64,000 bases of DNA from Tetracentron sinense (Eukaryota; Streptophyta; Magnoliopsida; Trochodendrales; Trochodendraceae). The notes under the pieces were generated by a model. The model had not been told where the DNA came from, made no database searches, and saw only the letters and a program-made list of their open reading frames with translations. The position numbers and the translations under genes were made by a program. This document shows, in pieces, positions 21,805-35,700 of the stretch (position 1 is its first letter; the number at the start of each line of letters is the position of its first letter). The stretch is from positions 15,828,416 to 15,892,415 of the forward strand of contig CM026567.1 of NCBI GenBank assembly GCA_015143295.1. The letters are read 5' to 3'.

Positions 21805-23453
21805 TCTAATTAAACCTAGGCCTATATAAAGACCTTAAGCTCATGAGTTTTAGGGTTTTATCATTCTAAGACTTTTAGAAACCCCAGAGAGAGTTCAACC
21901 TAGGTTTTTGAAGAGGGTTTTGCAAGAAGAAGGAGAAACTTGGAAATCATCTTGAAGACCATTCTCAAAAGATAAATCGTAGGGAAGCAATTCGTAAGGT
22001 ACCATGTATAATACTTTTAATGATGCTATGTTAATTTATAAGATCTGGATATGCTTGTATGTTATTCTCATGATTTTTGAAGAGAGTTGTATGATCTTGC
22101 ATGATAGAAAAGGGATGAGATTCACGATTTAGCATGGATTATGGGCGATTGATTGGATAGGTAGTTGTTTTATCATTTTAAATTGATAATGATCATAGAA
22201 AATTATTATATGTTGATTGAATGATATTTATGCCATGGTGGTTATGGATTTATGATGATGCATTGGGGTTACGGATTTACAATCATGGAATTAGTGCTAT
22301 GGAATTAAGATAATGATATTTGATGTTGGGATTGTAATTATCGGATTTGTCATACCTTGATGTTAATAACCATGTTATATCATTTGAATATGATAACTTA
22401 TACGAATGATAAGTATAATGGTAGGATGTTTCATATGCTAAATTATGAGTAACTATGCATTATGGTGATTGAATTTCAAAAGCATAAATACTTAGAGAAG
22501 GATATTAATAACCCGAATTCTCTAACTATTGTTGTGTGGGCGGCTATAGTGGAGTTTCAATGGTGAAATATCGGAATCTAAGGGATAATCCTAATGAAAG
22601 TTAATCTTGACACTCAAACACATTGTTCACGACATGGTAAGTTGTTAAGGCCACGAGTCTCACATGATCATGCATAGATATAGACACTGACACAATCTGG
22701 TATGGATCTTGATAATCTGGTATGGACCTTGTTGCCTGAAAAAGTGGCTTGAACCTTGGCATGGACCTTGGTCTGGAAATCTGGTATGAAACCTAAACTG
22801 ACATGGACCTTGAACTCTGGTATGGGCATGGGAACTAACTGTTATTGTTATGAATTTTCATGCATATGCACATGTTCACAGGTCTTGCATGGAATGATGA
22901 TATGAATATTGCGTACATGTATTTCTACACTCTGATTATGTAAAGTATGGATATGTATGGAACTGCATGATACGTTATATTGTTAATTGTACTTTACATG
23001 CACTGAACTTTCGTTTGCTCAGTCGACCTCTTATTGTCGGTAGTTTCAAGAGGGTTCAACATTTGTGCTCCGGGACCTTAGATTGAAGAAGAGTACCAAG
23101 AGGAACCAAAAGGTGATTATCAGGAGACCGAAGCTGATTTGGATCACTATCCATATTACTGATCCTGTAGTTAGTTTGCTTTATTTCAGTATTGAAAGGA
23201 TGTAATAAGACAAAGTTAAAGATGTTGCATATGTTTTAATTATACTTGAGATCATAATGGGTGATCGGATCATTATGTTTAGATTGGTCATTATATTATC
23301 AGATTATTGATGTTATTCTTATTACAACATATTGTTAAAGAAAATTTTCAGTTACACATTTAGTATACCTTATATGTTGTTAAATGGATATGGAATGCAA
23401 TGTCACGGGTCCAAAGTCCTATTTTGACCAAGGTAGGATTTTGGGGCGTTATA
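21799..23453 (+). repeat. 5' LTR of the Tekay-like element, second part
   Basis: Resumes at TCTAATTAAACCTAGG and contains the TATA box (CCTATATAAAGACC, around 21821-21830). It carries repeated phrases of the type GGTATGGACCTTG (about 22700-22820). It ends GGCGTTATA where the 3' LTR ends GGCGTTACA, so the terminal CA has become TA. The inverted copy shares this TA end. Confidence 0.85.
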
Positions 23454-23457
23454 GAGG

Positions 23458-23470
23458 TGGTATCATAGCA
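23458..23470 (+). other. Primer-binding site of the Tekay-like element
   Basis: TGGTATCATAGCA, one base off the initiator tRNA-Met complement TGGTATCAGAGC. The same CATAGC variant is present in the inverted copy (58548-58536). Confidence 0.8.
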
Positions 23471-23610
23471 CAAGGCATTAGGTCCCTTAGGGATGAAACA
23501 TTAAGAATAAAACTTATAAAAACAACATCAAGAATAATACACTAGAGTTGTCTAGGTTTAGTGAGAGACTTATAGTTTACTGTCTGCTCTCAGGATAATC
23601 AAGATGAGAT

Positions 23611-26145
23611 GTGGACACCGAGGACATGGTTACCACACTAGGAGTAATACTAGAGAAGCCCCAATGGGGTTATAATCAGCCAAATTTAACCCAGGTCTTA
23701 GGGTCTATTGTTGAGACTATGGCACTACTTCTGGCAGCCAGACAACCTGCTGTTATTCCTATTACTGCTGCAGCTGCAGCTACACCTCCTCCACCCAGAG
23801 CATCAGTAGGGATAGAGGCATTTAGGAGACCCAAACTTCCATCTTTCTATGGGACCACGGATCCCATTACAGCATAGGCATGAATTATGTAGATTTAGAA
23901 GATGTTCTTAGTCTTGGCACCCACAGATGCAAAGAGAGTTACTTGGGTTTCCTTTGTCATGAAAGGGGAAGCAGAACATTGGTGGAGAGCAGCCACTAGA
24001 ACTAGAGACTTAACACGATCAGGTCAACCATGGACCTGGGAAGAATTTCTTGACGTCTTCTACAAGAAATAATTCCCAGTTGTGGTCAAGGAAAGGAAAA
24101 AAGTGGAGTTCCTCACGCTAGAGCAGGGGAGCATGACTGTGAAGAATGCTTGGTAGCACAACTGACCCACCTTACTAGGAAGAATGCTAAGTTCACATGG
24201 GACGATAAATGTGAACAAAGTTTCCTAGAGTTGAAGAAGCGCCTCACTACGACACTAGTTTTGATAGTTCCATCCAATAGTGGAGGTTATGTAGTTTACA
24301 ATGATGTTTCACATGTTGGGTTAGGATGTGTTCTAATGCAACACGGGAAAGTAATTGCTTATGCTTCCCGTCAACTGAAGAACCATGGGAAGAACTATCC
24401 TACTCACGATCTAGAGCTTGCAACAATGGTATTCGCTCTTAAGATATGGAGGCATTACCTATATGGAGAGAAATTCGAGATATTCACCGAAACCATAAGA
24501 GCTTGAAGTATCCCTTCTCTCAAAATGAGTTAAATTGGAGGCAATGCCATTGGGTAGAGTTCCTCAAGGATTATGATTGCTTGATCTTATATCATCCCGA
24601 GAAGGCCAATATAGTGGCTGATGCACTCAACAGAAAGCCTTCAAGACTGTTTGCTCACATAATGGTCCATGAATGGAGATTATTGGAGGACTTGTCCAAT
24701 AATGAAGAAAACAACAGTATTGGCACCTCAGGAGCCTTGATGGCTAACATCAAGGTTAGGCCAATGCTATTGGACAAGATTAAGGATCTTCAGGCCACAA
24801 ATGAAGAACTTTGGGAGTTTTTCATCAGGATGATTGGCAAGGGCAACAAGGAATTCAAGATGAATGGAGAGGGCGCTCTCACCTTTGATGGGAGAACATG
24901 TGTTCCAACCAATGAGGAATTAAGGAGAGAAATCTTGGATGAAGCACACAAATCGAAATACACTATTCATCCAGGAAGCACCAAAATGTACCAAAACTTG
25001 AAGAAACACTTCTGGTGAGGAATATAAAAAGAGATATGGCAAATTATGTGTCTTAAGTGTTTGGTTTGCCAACAAGTCAAGGCCGAACACCAAAGACTTG
25101 TAGGATTAATTCAGTCACTCCCTATCTCGGAATGGAAGTGGGAAAACATCTCGATAGATTTTGTAGTAGGTTTGCCAAGGGCAACAAAGAACTTTGATGC
25201 CATATGGGTTGTAATTAACCAACTGACCAAGTCAGCTTGCTTTCTTCCATATCGCACCACATTCAATTCAAACCAGTTGGCCAGCTTGTACATCAAGGAA
25301 GTGGTTCGTTTGAACGGAGTTCCAGTTAGCATTGTTTCAAATAGAGATCAGAGGTTCACTTTGAGATTCTAGAGAAGCTTTCAACAAGCTATGGGTTCTT
25401 AATTGGATTTCAGTACAGTCTTTCATCCTTAGACAGATGGATAAACTGAAAGGGTGAATCAGATTATTAAAGATATGCTACGGGCATGTATGTAGGATTT
25501 CCAAGGTAGTTGGGAAGATCGCTTGCCATTGGTAGAGTTTGCTTCTAACAACAGTTATCAAGCAAACATCCAAATGGCACCTTTCAAGGCACTTTATGAT
25601 AGAAGTTGTCGTTCACCTCTATGTTGGGATGAAGTAGGTGAAAGGAAGATATTGGGTCTTGAATTCATTGAACAGACTTCAAACAGGCTTCAGTTGATCA
25701 GGGAAAGGTTGAAAATTGCACAAAGTAGCAAAAGAGTTATGCTGACACTTGCCGAAGAGACTTGAAATTTCAGGTTGGAGACCAAGTATTTGTGAAGATT
25801 TCTCCAACCAAAGGAGTACTGAGATTTGGCAAAAGGGAAAAACTTTGTCCAAGATATGAGGGCCCTTTTGAAATCATTACTAGAGTTGGGGAAATGGCTT
25901 ATAGAGTTGTCTTACCTCCTCAAATGACGGCGGTCCATAATGTATTTCATATTTCCATGTTGAGGAAATATATTTTGGATCCTTCTCATTTGATTAATCT
26001 TGAACTATTAGAGATTCGACAGGATTTGACCCTAGTTCAGCAACTGGCTCAAATTTTGGATCGAAAGGAGCAAGTCCTTCGCACAAAGACAATTCCATTG
26101 GTTCTCCTTCGATGGCAACATCATTTTGTAGAAGAAACCACTTGA
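23611..26145 (+). pseudogene. Tekay-like gag-pol with a ~2.6-kb internal deletion
   Basis: gag opens at 23611 (FRRPKLPSFYGTTDPITA) and meets stops at about 23876 and 24069 (TAA). At about 24140 it jumps from GCATGACTGTG directly into RNase H sequence ([15 protein letters not shown], 24150). Zinc knuckle, protease and nearly all RT are missing. Integrase follows in pieces: CLKCLVCQQVKAEHQ, WKWENISIDFVVGLP, GVPVSIVSNRDQRFT. The tail (25762-26145) includes VFVKISPTKGVLRFGKREKL and a chromodomain-like end (ILDRKEQVLRTKTIP). The full order of the lost part can be read in the inverted copy (55250-57880). Confidence 0.85.
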
Positions 26146-26249
26146 AAAAGGAAAGATAAAGTCAGAGAGAAATATCCTCACCTTTTCATGTAATCTTGTT
26201 TATGTAAGTTCTTAATTTTGAGGATAAAATTCTAATAAAGAGGGGAGGA

Positions 26250-28135
26250 TGTAGAGACCCAAAACTTGATTGTCTTGAAACTTGTGCACCTTGAATGAAA
26301 TCTGGATATTTATGTTCAAAACATGTATGTGATGTCAAATTATGTCTAAGTAGTTGTATTTATTGTTATTGAGTGCTTAACAATGCTTAACTATGATTAA
26401 ACGTATTACATGGTCAATGGGTAAGCTTAGAATCAAGGAAAATGACCAAAATGTGGAAATACAGAACCCATCGGTTGACCTCTCCCAAAACCGGTCAACT
26501 GACGCAATCAAATATTTGTAGGGGAGATTTTGGCAGAGAGTGCAACAACGACGAGTCGAGCGCGAGCATTACCGGTCGACCGCCCGTGGCTAAATCTGCC
26601 CAGAACTTCCTAATTTGAATAGGATTCCAAGATTTAGTGATTTCTAATTAAACCTAGGCCTATATAAAGACCTTAAGCTCGTGAGTTTTAGGGTTTTATC
26701 TTCAACCTAGGTTTTTGAAGAGGTTTTTGCAAGAAGAAGAAGGAAAGGCTTGGAAATCACCTCGAAGACCATTCTCAAGCGATAAATCCTAGGGAAGCGA
26801 TTTGTTAGGTACCATGTACTGTACTTTTAACGATGCTATGTTAATGTATAAGATCTAGATATGGTTGTATGTTATTCTCATGATTTTTGAAGAGAGTTGT
26901 ATGATCTTGCATGATGGAAAAGGGATGGGATTCACGATTTAGCATGGATTATGGGAGATTAATTGGATATGTTGTTGTTTTATGGTTTTAAATTGATAAT
27001 GATCATAAAAAATTATTATATGTTGATTGAATGATATTTATGCCATAGTGGTGGACTTATGATGATGCATTGGGTTATGGATTTACAATCATGGAATTAG
27101 GGCTATGGAATTGAGATAATGAGATTGATGTTGGGATTGTAACCATCGGATTTGTCATACCTTGATGTTAATAACCCTGTTATATGATCTGAATATGATA
27201 ACTTATATGAATGATAAGTATTATGGTACGATGTTTCATATGCTAAATTATGAGTAACTATGCATTATGGTGATTGAATTTCTAACCCGAATTCTCTAAC
27301 TATTGTTGTGTGGGCGACTATAGTGGAGTTTCAGGGATAATCCTAATGAAAGTTAATCATGACACTCAAGCACATTGTTTATGGCATGGTAAGTTGTTAA
27401 GGACACAAGCCTCACATGATCATGCATGGATATGGACACTGACTCAATCGGATATAGATCTTGATAATCTGGTATGGACCTTGTTGCCTGAAAAAGTGGC
27501 TTGGACCTTGGTATTGAAACCTAGACTGACTTGGACCTTGAACCCTGGTATGGACATGGGAACTGACTGTTACTATTATGACTTTTCATGCATATGCACA
27601 TTTTCACACTTTGATTTTGTAAAGTATGGATATGTATTGAAATGCATGATATGTTATATTGTTAATTGTACTTTATATGCACTGAGCTTTCGTTTGCATA
27701 GTCGACCTGTTATTGTTGGTAGTTTCAGGAGGGTTCGACATGTGTGGTCCGGGACCTTGGATTAAAGAAGAGTACTAGGAGGAACTAGAAAGTGAATATC
27801 AGGAGACTGAGGCTGATTTGGATCACTATCCATATTACTGATCCTATAGTTAGTTTCCTTTATTTTATATTGAAATGATGTAATAAGACAAAGTTAAAGA
27901 TGTTGCTTAGGTTTTAATTATACTTAAGATCACAATGGGTGATCGGATCATTATGTTTAGATTGGTCATTATATCATCGGATTATTGATGTTATTCTTAT
28001 TTTAAGGATTATATTGTTGAAGAAAATTTTCAGTTGCACATTTAGTATGCCTTATATGTTGTTAAATAGATATGGAATGTAGTATCACGAGTCCAAAGTC
28101 CTATTTTGACCAAGGTGGGATTTTGGGGCGTTACA
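26250..28135 (+). repeat. 3' LTR of the Tekay-like element (1886 bp)
   Basis: TGTAGAGACCC to GGCGTTACA, with the palindrome array at 26470-26583 and the TATA box at 26661. It has no LINE, so the LINE entered the 5' LTR after the element had integrated. Confidence 0.88.
26470..26670 (+). promoter_or_regulatory. Intact LTR promoter layout: palindromes and TATA box
   Basis: TCGGTTGACC (26471), CCGGTCAACT (26491), ACGAGTCGAG (about 26551) and ACCGGTCGACCGC (26571-26583) are followed by TATATAAAGA (26661-26670). This shows the native spacing that the LINE has disrupted in the 5' LTR. Confidence 0.55.
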
Positions 28136-28140
28136 CAAAC

Positions 28141-28857
28141 AAGTACCCCTTTGCATTCATACCCAAACAATAGATAGATAGGTCTCTGTTACAAGCTTAG
28201 TTTGAAGGGAAATGCAATGGGGTACGTGGGGCCTCCCGAGTTAATGATCACGGTCTCCTCGCCAGTTAACGATGGAGGTGATCCCGAGTCTTGAAGAAAA
28301 TGCGTTGTGTTTCAAGGAGCATCAATGTTGTTGCCCCTTATGCATTTTTTCTAACATGGAGACTATAACTCTAGATCATAATAATTAATAGCCAATCAAG
28401 TCATTGATCATTCTTTTTTTTATTCTATTTTGTAGAAAATAATAAATACTAAGTGAACAGTGGCTCAAAATATTAACTCTATTCTTTGTATGGATGACAT
28501 ACCTACTCCATTGTTAAATGTGTGGCCAATTGATTCTATCAAATGATTGATTCACACCATACATTCCTTCACTAAATTCTTTATTTTTTTCTACAAAACA
28601 GTACCAAATATATTTCTCAACAAATTGAACAGTTTTTATTTAGATGTCAAGGAAAATGCTCAACGAAAATCAACTTGATGCTAAATAAAACATTATACAT
28701 ACCATATCAAGTACGCATAACATCTCATGTTAACCAAAGGATATAATAGTCTTATTAAAACCTTTAAATAAAGCATGGTTATATAACTAAAGTGTCAAGA
28801 AACCAAAGGGGATGATTCCTAACGTCAGAAAATAGGAGAGAGATATTCCTAAAAAGC

Positions 28858-28890
<33 letters not shown>

Positions 28891-29039
28891 CAGAGAAAGA
28901 GAGAAACAAATACAGGTTCACCGATTGGTGAAAAAGATAAAGAAATAACAAAGAGACAAACAAAAAACAGAAACGAAACAGACATATCACTCTTTGGAAA
29001 TTGCTCACATCACTCAAGAATCAGTTGGAGATTAGGTCC
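28141..29039. other. No gene recognised; AT/GA microsatellite
   Basis: Host-like AT-rich sequence after the Tekay-like element. A (TA)n(GA)n microsatellite lies at about 28858-28890. No supported coding sequence. Confidence 0.4.
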
Positions 29040-30420
29040 TTGTAACTAAAGGGGGAAACTCATAGCACCATCAAGCGAGAGAGGAAGTGTTGTAGATCCA
29101 TCTAACCCGATGGCAACGCATAAGCAGGTGGTCTATAGATTCCTCCTCAGCCATACACAAAAATAAAATATATGTTGGTCAATCTTCATCCCCTACTATC
29201 TTGTTTATCTTCCATCCCCACTCTTTAAATGGTTAAAATTGAGGATTTTGTCCAAGTGAGTTGCCCAGATTAAGAACGAAATCTTGGATGGAATGCCAAG
29301 ATTCTAACCTACTCTATGAGAAAAGAATGCCTAGATATGATACCTAGAGACAAATAAAATATTTCCTAATAAACGTCCCTTACTATCCCAAAAGTGAAGT
29401 TCTAGAATCTATGGCACTAGAGTTTGGCTTCATAGCAGCAAGACAGCCCAAAAGCCTTAAGAAATCACCCATCTTCCAATCGGTTCAACCTCTTTCTCAA
29501 ATTTGGCATCCACACATCCTCACCATTCCTAAACTCATAAGAAGATGCCACCGTGCAAATTTTATGTAAATCCAAAGAGTAAATATTGCCAAAGTCATCC
29601 TTAAAGAAAGCATGAGGTGTTTATTTATTTATTTTGCAGGTCCCGAGTTTCTTGAACTAAACCCTCATCCCTAGATATTTCCTCGGGACTTTGCCAGTTC
29701 CCAAAATGCAAGCACAATGTTCCATCAAAACTTTGTACTTCATATCAATATCAATCAAGGTACTTTTGGAAAGGTTAATGCGCAAACCATAGGCCAAAGC
29801 CATTCCGGATTAATCAAAAACCGATCTAATCGCTCTTTGATATTACCCAAAGCTTGACAATTGTTATTCCAAGTGAAAGGATGGCCGAGAAAACCAAAGT
29901 CTAAGAGGTTGCATGAATTTAGACAATTATGAAATCTACTAGTTTCCAAAGCAGAACAGGCTGGATTAAAAAATCGTGTTGAAACTGTTTTTGTTTCCAT
30001 AAGCCACACTATTTCAGGTCGATGATGAGTCAATAAATCCTTAAAATAACGAATTATCAGGGGCAGAACTATCCCATGACAATTCCAACTGAATATTTTC
30101 ATGGCGACTGTAGGGCTGTTAGACAGCCTCCACAACCCCTTGATCATCAGCATGAGTGAAAAACTGAAGGGCTTAAATGAAAATGCACCACTCAGAATAG
30201 TATTTCTGGGAGGAGACCAATGGCTCAACTGAGGTGTCAACACTGTTTGGTTGACCTGTGTAGTAACTACGCCACGACAAACTGCCTGCTGATGAGATAT
30301 TGTCATGGCAACTTCATTAGCCCTCATTCTTCGATTCTGGTCCAGCTGACTTCCTTAGCTTACCACCCTTTTTCCCCCATTGGATTTATGGACTCAGTGT
30401 TCATTTGATGAAAAGAAGAT
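29040..30420 (-). pseudogene. Degraded LINE remnant (ORF1 end, endonuclease, zinc-binding part)
   Basis: On the minus strand the end of an ORF1-like region lies near 30400-30300. ORF2 opens at about 30102 (MKIFSWNCHGI), an apurinic-type endonuclease start, and continues to 29755 (GHPFTWNN, IKERLDRFLINPEW). At 29300-29060 the characteristic ORF2 zinc-binding region appears (IPSKISFLIWATHLDK, EEESIDHLLMRCH). The RT between them is mostly lost. It differs in sequence from the two large LINE copies, so it belongs to another L1 family. Confidence 0.7.
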
Positions 30421-32719
30421 GTTGAGTGTTTAGTATCCTTCTAGTCGCCAATCTTGGTTGGCTGCTCAGTAGAAAATAATCTAAATTTTCTCTCCGGTGT
30501 GGCGGTTGAGATGTCCAAAATTTGGCCCACCTTTTAGGCTTCTAACCCTCTAACCCCCCCCCCCCCCCCATAAAAGAAAAAGGTATTTTGGATAAGGCTG
30601 AACAGTGAGTTGGGTTCAGATTATAACAGGCTGGACTGGGTTCGGGTTAAAGGTTGGGCCTGAAGTTGAATTTGGGCTGGGTTTCATTCCCTCAAGTGAC
30701 TTTGGCGGTTGATATGCCCACCTGTTTAGCCCGCTAGCCAGGTGCTCAGCTCTCTAAAGTCTAAACCACTAACCAAAGCTAACTGCATTTTTTAGAGTGA
30801 GCTAGCATTCCTCTTGTACAATAGTCGCCTTGTGATCTAGCCTCATCCCCACACTTATGAGGATGAATAGAGTCGCCACCAACCATGACAGTGATGGTTG
30901 AGCTTTATGCCAAGGTTACAGCTTTAATAGGAGGATCATCACGTCCAAGGCAAAGTGGAAAAGCTTCAAAATAAATTCCATAAAGAATTCCATAAAAAGT
31001 AAATACTTATATGATAAAGGAAACCCCGGACAGCTAGTATAACTTATATTACACAATCTGAAGTTACCTCCATGAGACCCAGATGTAGTTAGCAGATTAT
31101 AGCTTAAAATCCACTTCAACTTGGTTGCTGGCATTGCAGAATCAAGATTGGCACCAAAGATTTCATAGTGACCAATCCCCTCAACAGAGGATGCTTCCCT
31201 GGAGAGCAAAAACCATTTGTAGTAGGTCCTTTTAACTGTGCTTATTCTAGAAACGTAGGTAGGATGTCTAATTAATGAATGATGAATGCTCTTAATGCAT
31301 AGTAAACTATTAAGAACAATACTGAGAGCCTGATCGATTTGTACTAAAAGATAAGAATGATGCTGTCTAACCTAGTGATGCTTCTCAAAGCATTAAGTAC
31401 AACAAAACATACAAGCATCAGATTGTTCAGGCTCATAAACTCATTGAATAGGGTGCAGTTGTTAAAATATCAAACTGACAGTTTTCACCCCATCCATTAA
31501 GAGAAAGGCACAAAGGACGACGACACTAAGACCACTAAAAGAAGCTTACTTAAAGTAGAGAAATAAAAATAAAGAGACGGCATTAACTTAATAAGAGTTA
31601 TGAGTTAAGACATAGCAATAGAGTGTGCCTTCTCCTGTATATGTTAGAGGTCTTAATCAATGCATCAACAATTTAACAGTAGAACATGACATACCCCAAA
31701 AAAAAAGGAACATTCCAACAATCATGCCATGGCATGTTGCCAAAGCTTATGTAAGCTTCAATTAAATAAGATCTTACCTTTTCCAAAAGTGAAGGCAGTG
31801 AAATTGACTGCAAACAACTAAAACAAACCAATGAAACCGCAATTCAGTTCTGAAAAAAGAAAACCCTAGAAATTTGTAGAACTGGATTTGGGGCGAAGTG
31901 ATTGAATGCTATCTTGTATCTGAGTTGTTTTTGCTTCATCAAGAGTAAGGCCTTTTGCGATGCTTTTTAGTTTGCACATTGTAGCGGTGGAATGTTAATT
32001 AGACTCATGTTATAAGCATCAACTCGTGCAGTGAAGAGAGCAATTCATAGAAATGAAGAGTAAAGATGGTACAAGAGTTTTTTTTTTTAAATCAAACTCA
32101 GTGGCAACAAAACATTTTTTGCATCTCTAATCATCATAAAAACCAAGATAAAGGTAGATAAATAGAGAGAGAGAGAGGGGCTGACTTGGTTGGATACATA
32201 TTTGAAGAAGTTTCAGAGAAAAACACAACATAAAAGCTTATATCCAAATAAAGTACCATCTCGCCTAATACAATAGAAATTCATTAACCTTGACATACAA
32301 GCAAGGAGAGACTTGAAGAAACAAATAGATAAAGTACATTTCAGCCTTGCTGAGGCTTAACCCCCATACAATGGATAAAAGACTATTGCCCTATGTTAAT
32401 ACCCAGATTAAACTATTTCCCTAGCAAGTAACAATTTCCAAATTTAATCATAGAAAAATAAATGCCAAGACAAAGGGTATAAAACAACTGAAAGAAAAAG
32501 GAAATAAAAAAACATAGAACACCAGTATTAATAAATTCTAACAAAGCCCACTAATAACAAATTAAACCTACCCTCCGAACAGAAACACAAAAGATCAAAG
32601 TCCAACTATAAACCATTTACATCTTTATTTGATGAAAAAAATTATAAGAGAAAAAAACGACGAAATATGAACTCACTTTCGGTGACTGAAGGAGAAGTTT
32701 GTATCCGAGTGTATACTTC
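30421..32719. other. No gene recognised; 16-C run and possible splice-bounded segments
   Basis: A 16-C homopolymer lies at 30554-30569. On the minus strand, 31199-31074 is open (GHYEIFGANLDSAMPATK) and bounded by a CAG acceptor and a GTAACT donor; a 30-base open segment at 31808-31779 is also splice-bounded. They could be untranslated or coding exons of the neighbouring minus-strand gene, but I recognise no family. Confidence 0.3.
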
Positions 32720-35700
32720 CTATTTCATCAGGAGAGTGAGCTCGCTTTTGATGCTCTTATGAGTCTCCTGTGCAAAATGGCATAAAGGTAAATACAAAGA
32801 TAAAAAGAATCAAAGAGGAAAAGTGCAGAAACCATCACCCTAAACCTAAATAGTTACATGTATAGGAAGAAGTAAGATTGTACCCTTTTCTTCCACACTA
32901 CCAAGGTTGCACTTATTGAGAATCCAAAGCCATCTTCAAACATTTCCTTCCACAGCAAACTAAAACAGAGTAAAACAAAAGAGAGTTAGTTATGAGATTT
33001 ATATAATGGCAAAAATAATTAAAAATTAGGGATTGCTACAAAAGATGGGGAACAAGATGAGTACAAATAGTATAGAAAACGATTATCTCATAAACCCTAG
33101 AAACCAAGATGATGTATACCTTAGAAATTAGAGGATGGTAGGATATAAGGAGGGTTTGCGGTGGAAAATACCCTAGTCCTAGAGCGAGTGAAGAAGAAGA
33201 ATAAAAGAAAAACGGAACTTACCAGCAAGAGCAAGCGTGGCGAGCTGGGGAGCAACAGAAGCATCTGGAACGAGATTGGGAACACATTAATATGATTAAT
33301 GATCGGGAAATGTCCAAAAATAATGAGAAAGATCTAAGAACACAATTCTTAGAAAACTCCTGCCATATTCTCTTTTATAAAGAAAAAAAGAAAAGGAAAT
33401 GAGCAGAAAGACGAATTGGAAGGAACCATGAATCTATCAATGAAGACCAAAACTTCATGAAATAGATATAATCCCGAATTTTAATTGCTTAAGGAATTTG
33501 AAGCATCGGCATCGAATTGATTCTTGAGTTTTCTCTTGTCTACCATTTAACTAACACAAATTTCCAGAAACAACGAAAAACGAAATTTGAACATTTTTCA
33601 AGATTTCGGAGCAATTTAAACTCTTGTATTTTTTTTTCTAAAATAACATTTCCTGCTTTCCTCTTCTCTCTAGAAAAGAAGCTCAAATCAAATCCTCTTC
33701 TTAGACTCATAACGAAATCAAAACTGTTAGTTTTATAGGTTAGCTAAAAAGTGAGAGAAAAAGCTCTCATATCAGCATGAAAATATGCAACACATAGCAA
33801 CGCGATTCTTTTGGGACTGCTGAGCATGACTCTTTACTCATCTAACTACAACAACAACAATCTCATATCTCTCCTTTAATGGTGAAAAGACAGAACCAAT
33901 AATTACGAGGCACATTAGATATTATGTTGACTTGCTGAGGTTTGACTCGTGCATTTCACTCTTTCTCCAATAGTTGAAATCTGTAAGAGCGTCCATTACA
34001 ACTCCAGTGGCAGAAACTGCTTTTAACCCCATATGGAGAAGTAAAAGGAGCAGCCCCACCCCTATTTTTACCAGCTCTTCTCTATACAAGAACTCTTATC
34101 AATCTCATGTTGCACCAGCCGAAATGTGTTCTTGTACAGACATTGAAGATGGCAAAAACTGAAACTCGAAAGTGTGACAGAGTTCATGTAATTTAAGGCC
34201 CTGTTCGTTTACCAGGAATTGGTGGTCAAAATTCATAATTCATGAACATTGTCAATTTTTATGATGTTCTTTCGCTTCTCATTGATTGTAATTCCCATAA
34301 GACTTCAAAAGCCGCAAAATGGGGGATTTCAAGTCTCACCAAAAATGGGGGTACTTGAATTCTCATTATGATTTTTTTTTAAGGTTAAGTTTGAATCAGT
34401 TGAAGAAAAATACACAAACAGGGAAGTTACAAAAAGCATTCACAAGAAATTTCAGGCAAAGAAAAAAACTAGAATTCTAGATATGCTAACAACACATCGT
34501 AAATGAAAACACGCTAAGCAATTTAAGCAATATTCACATAGAAATGACAACATTGATAATTTCAACAAAGGAGACTACCAAAATAGCAAGAATCACAAAA
34601 GTAGCAAAAATAAAAACTAATCTAAATTTCTAACTTAAGGCGGCTGAACCCGCTTAGAGTTCAAACCACACGTAGTTCTAAAGCATGTTAACTCATAATT
34701 TTTGAATTTTTATATATTTTGATTTTTTTGGTTTTTTCTATTTTTTGATTTTTTGAATTTTCGATTGTCTTAACAGTTTAAGCTCATGTAGGAATGGAGC
34801 ATAGTTGAAAGGCAAACTTAGACTAACTTAAAGTCATAACTAAGATGCTGAGGAGTCTAAAACAGATTTTGGAGATTCATAGTTATAGAAATTATCAGAA
34901 CACCATTCTGGACCAATTCCCGAGGCAAAGGAATCTAAAACATTGCTACCTAGAACTTGTCAAAGTTCATTTGGAAATTATAAATATAAAAAAGAAGAAG
35001 GGTATTTCATATATTCTCTCACCTTATTATAGAAAACGTTGCAATACAATTACTTTCACTTATGTTACAGAGAGGTTTCCTAATCTTATTCTAAACCAGC
35101 AATGTTGAAACAATTGCATCCCTCAGACACTGAAATCCATTGGAGTAGACCCGAGTAATCACTGACCCCTAATTTCTGATTTCTACCACTCGACTCATTT
35201 GTTCTAGGCACTGCTTGTTCCTAACGTGGTTGCAATATCCTATATATATATATATACTCTCATGTCTCTTTCCCCCCCTTTTTTCATAAAATCCTTCCTA
35301 TCACTTTGGAAGTGATGAGATATGAAGCTTCCATCAAGTGAATAGGAATGTCTATGTTTTTTTAATTATAAGTACCCAAAAAATTGATATTTTCTGATTA
35401 TTTAATAACAAGACAGGATCCTGTGATGTTCAGTTTTGAGAATGAATGAGCAAATCATAGATGTGATGTGATCAACTACGCCTTTTATTACTGAGGGCAC
35501 TTTCCAAACCTTCATCTGTCATAGGCATGATCACTACAGACAGTGGGGAATAAGTGCCACCTCCAAATGAGCGTAGCGCACAAAATCATAGCAAACTGGA
35601 AATCTTGAACATTTGATGAATCGCATGTTTCCAATAGCCGAAAACATTATGGGGCAGTAACCACATAGAAAGTTTAAGAATACATTATGCACATATAACT

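Larger units (their letters stand above)
15280..28135 (+). mobile_element. Tekay-like Ty3 chromovirus carrying a LINE in its 5' LTR
   Basis: LTRs at 15280-23453 (split by a LINE at about 15718-21798) and 26250-28135 flank a shortened gag-pol. Perfect target-site duplicates CAAAC lie at 15275-15279 and 28136-28140, proving the outer limits. The 3' LTR starts TGTAGAGACCC; the 5' LTR starts TATAGAGACCC. The primer-binding site is at 23458-23470 and the purine tract at 26237-26249 (AAGAGGGGAGGA). A chromodomain-like tail (KTIPLVLLRWQHH) and the overall gag and integrase sequence suit the Tekay/Del clade; the clade is inferred from memory. Confidence 0.88.

Noticed and set aside
31074..31199. Splice-bounded open segment on the minus strand
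   Set aside because: Good splice signals, but no recognised protein and the phase relation to neighbouring segments could not be fixed; kept only as a note in the region entry.
34195..34230. AAGGCCCTGTTCGTTTACC as a miniature transposon end
   Set aside because: The matching inverted end and a target-site duplicate were not found within a reasonable distance.
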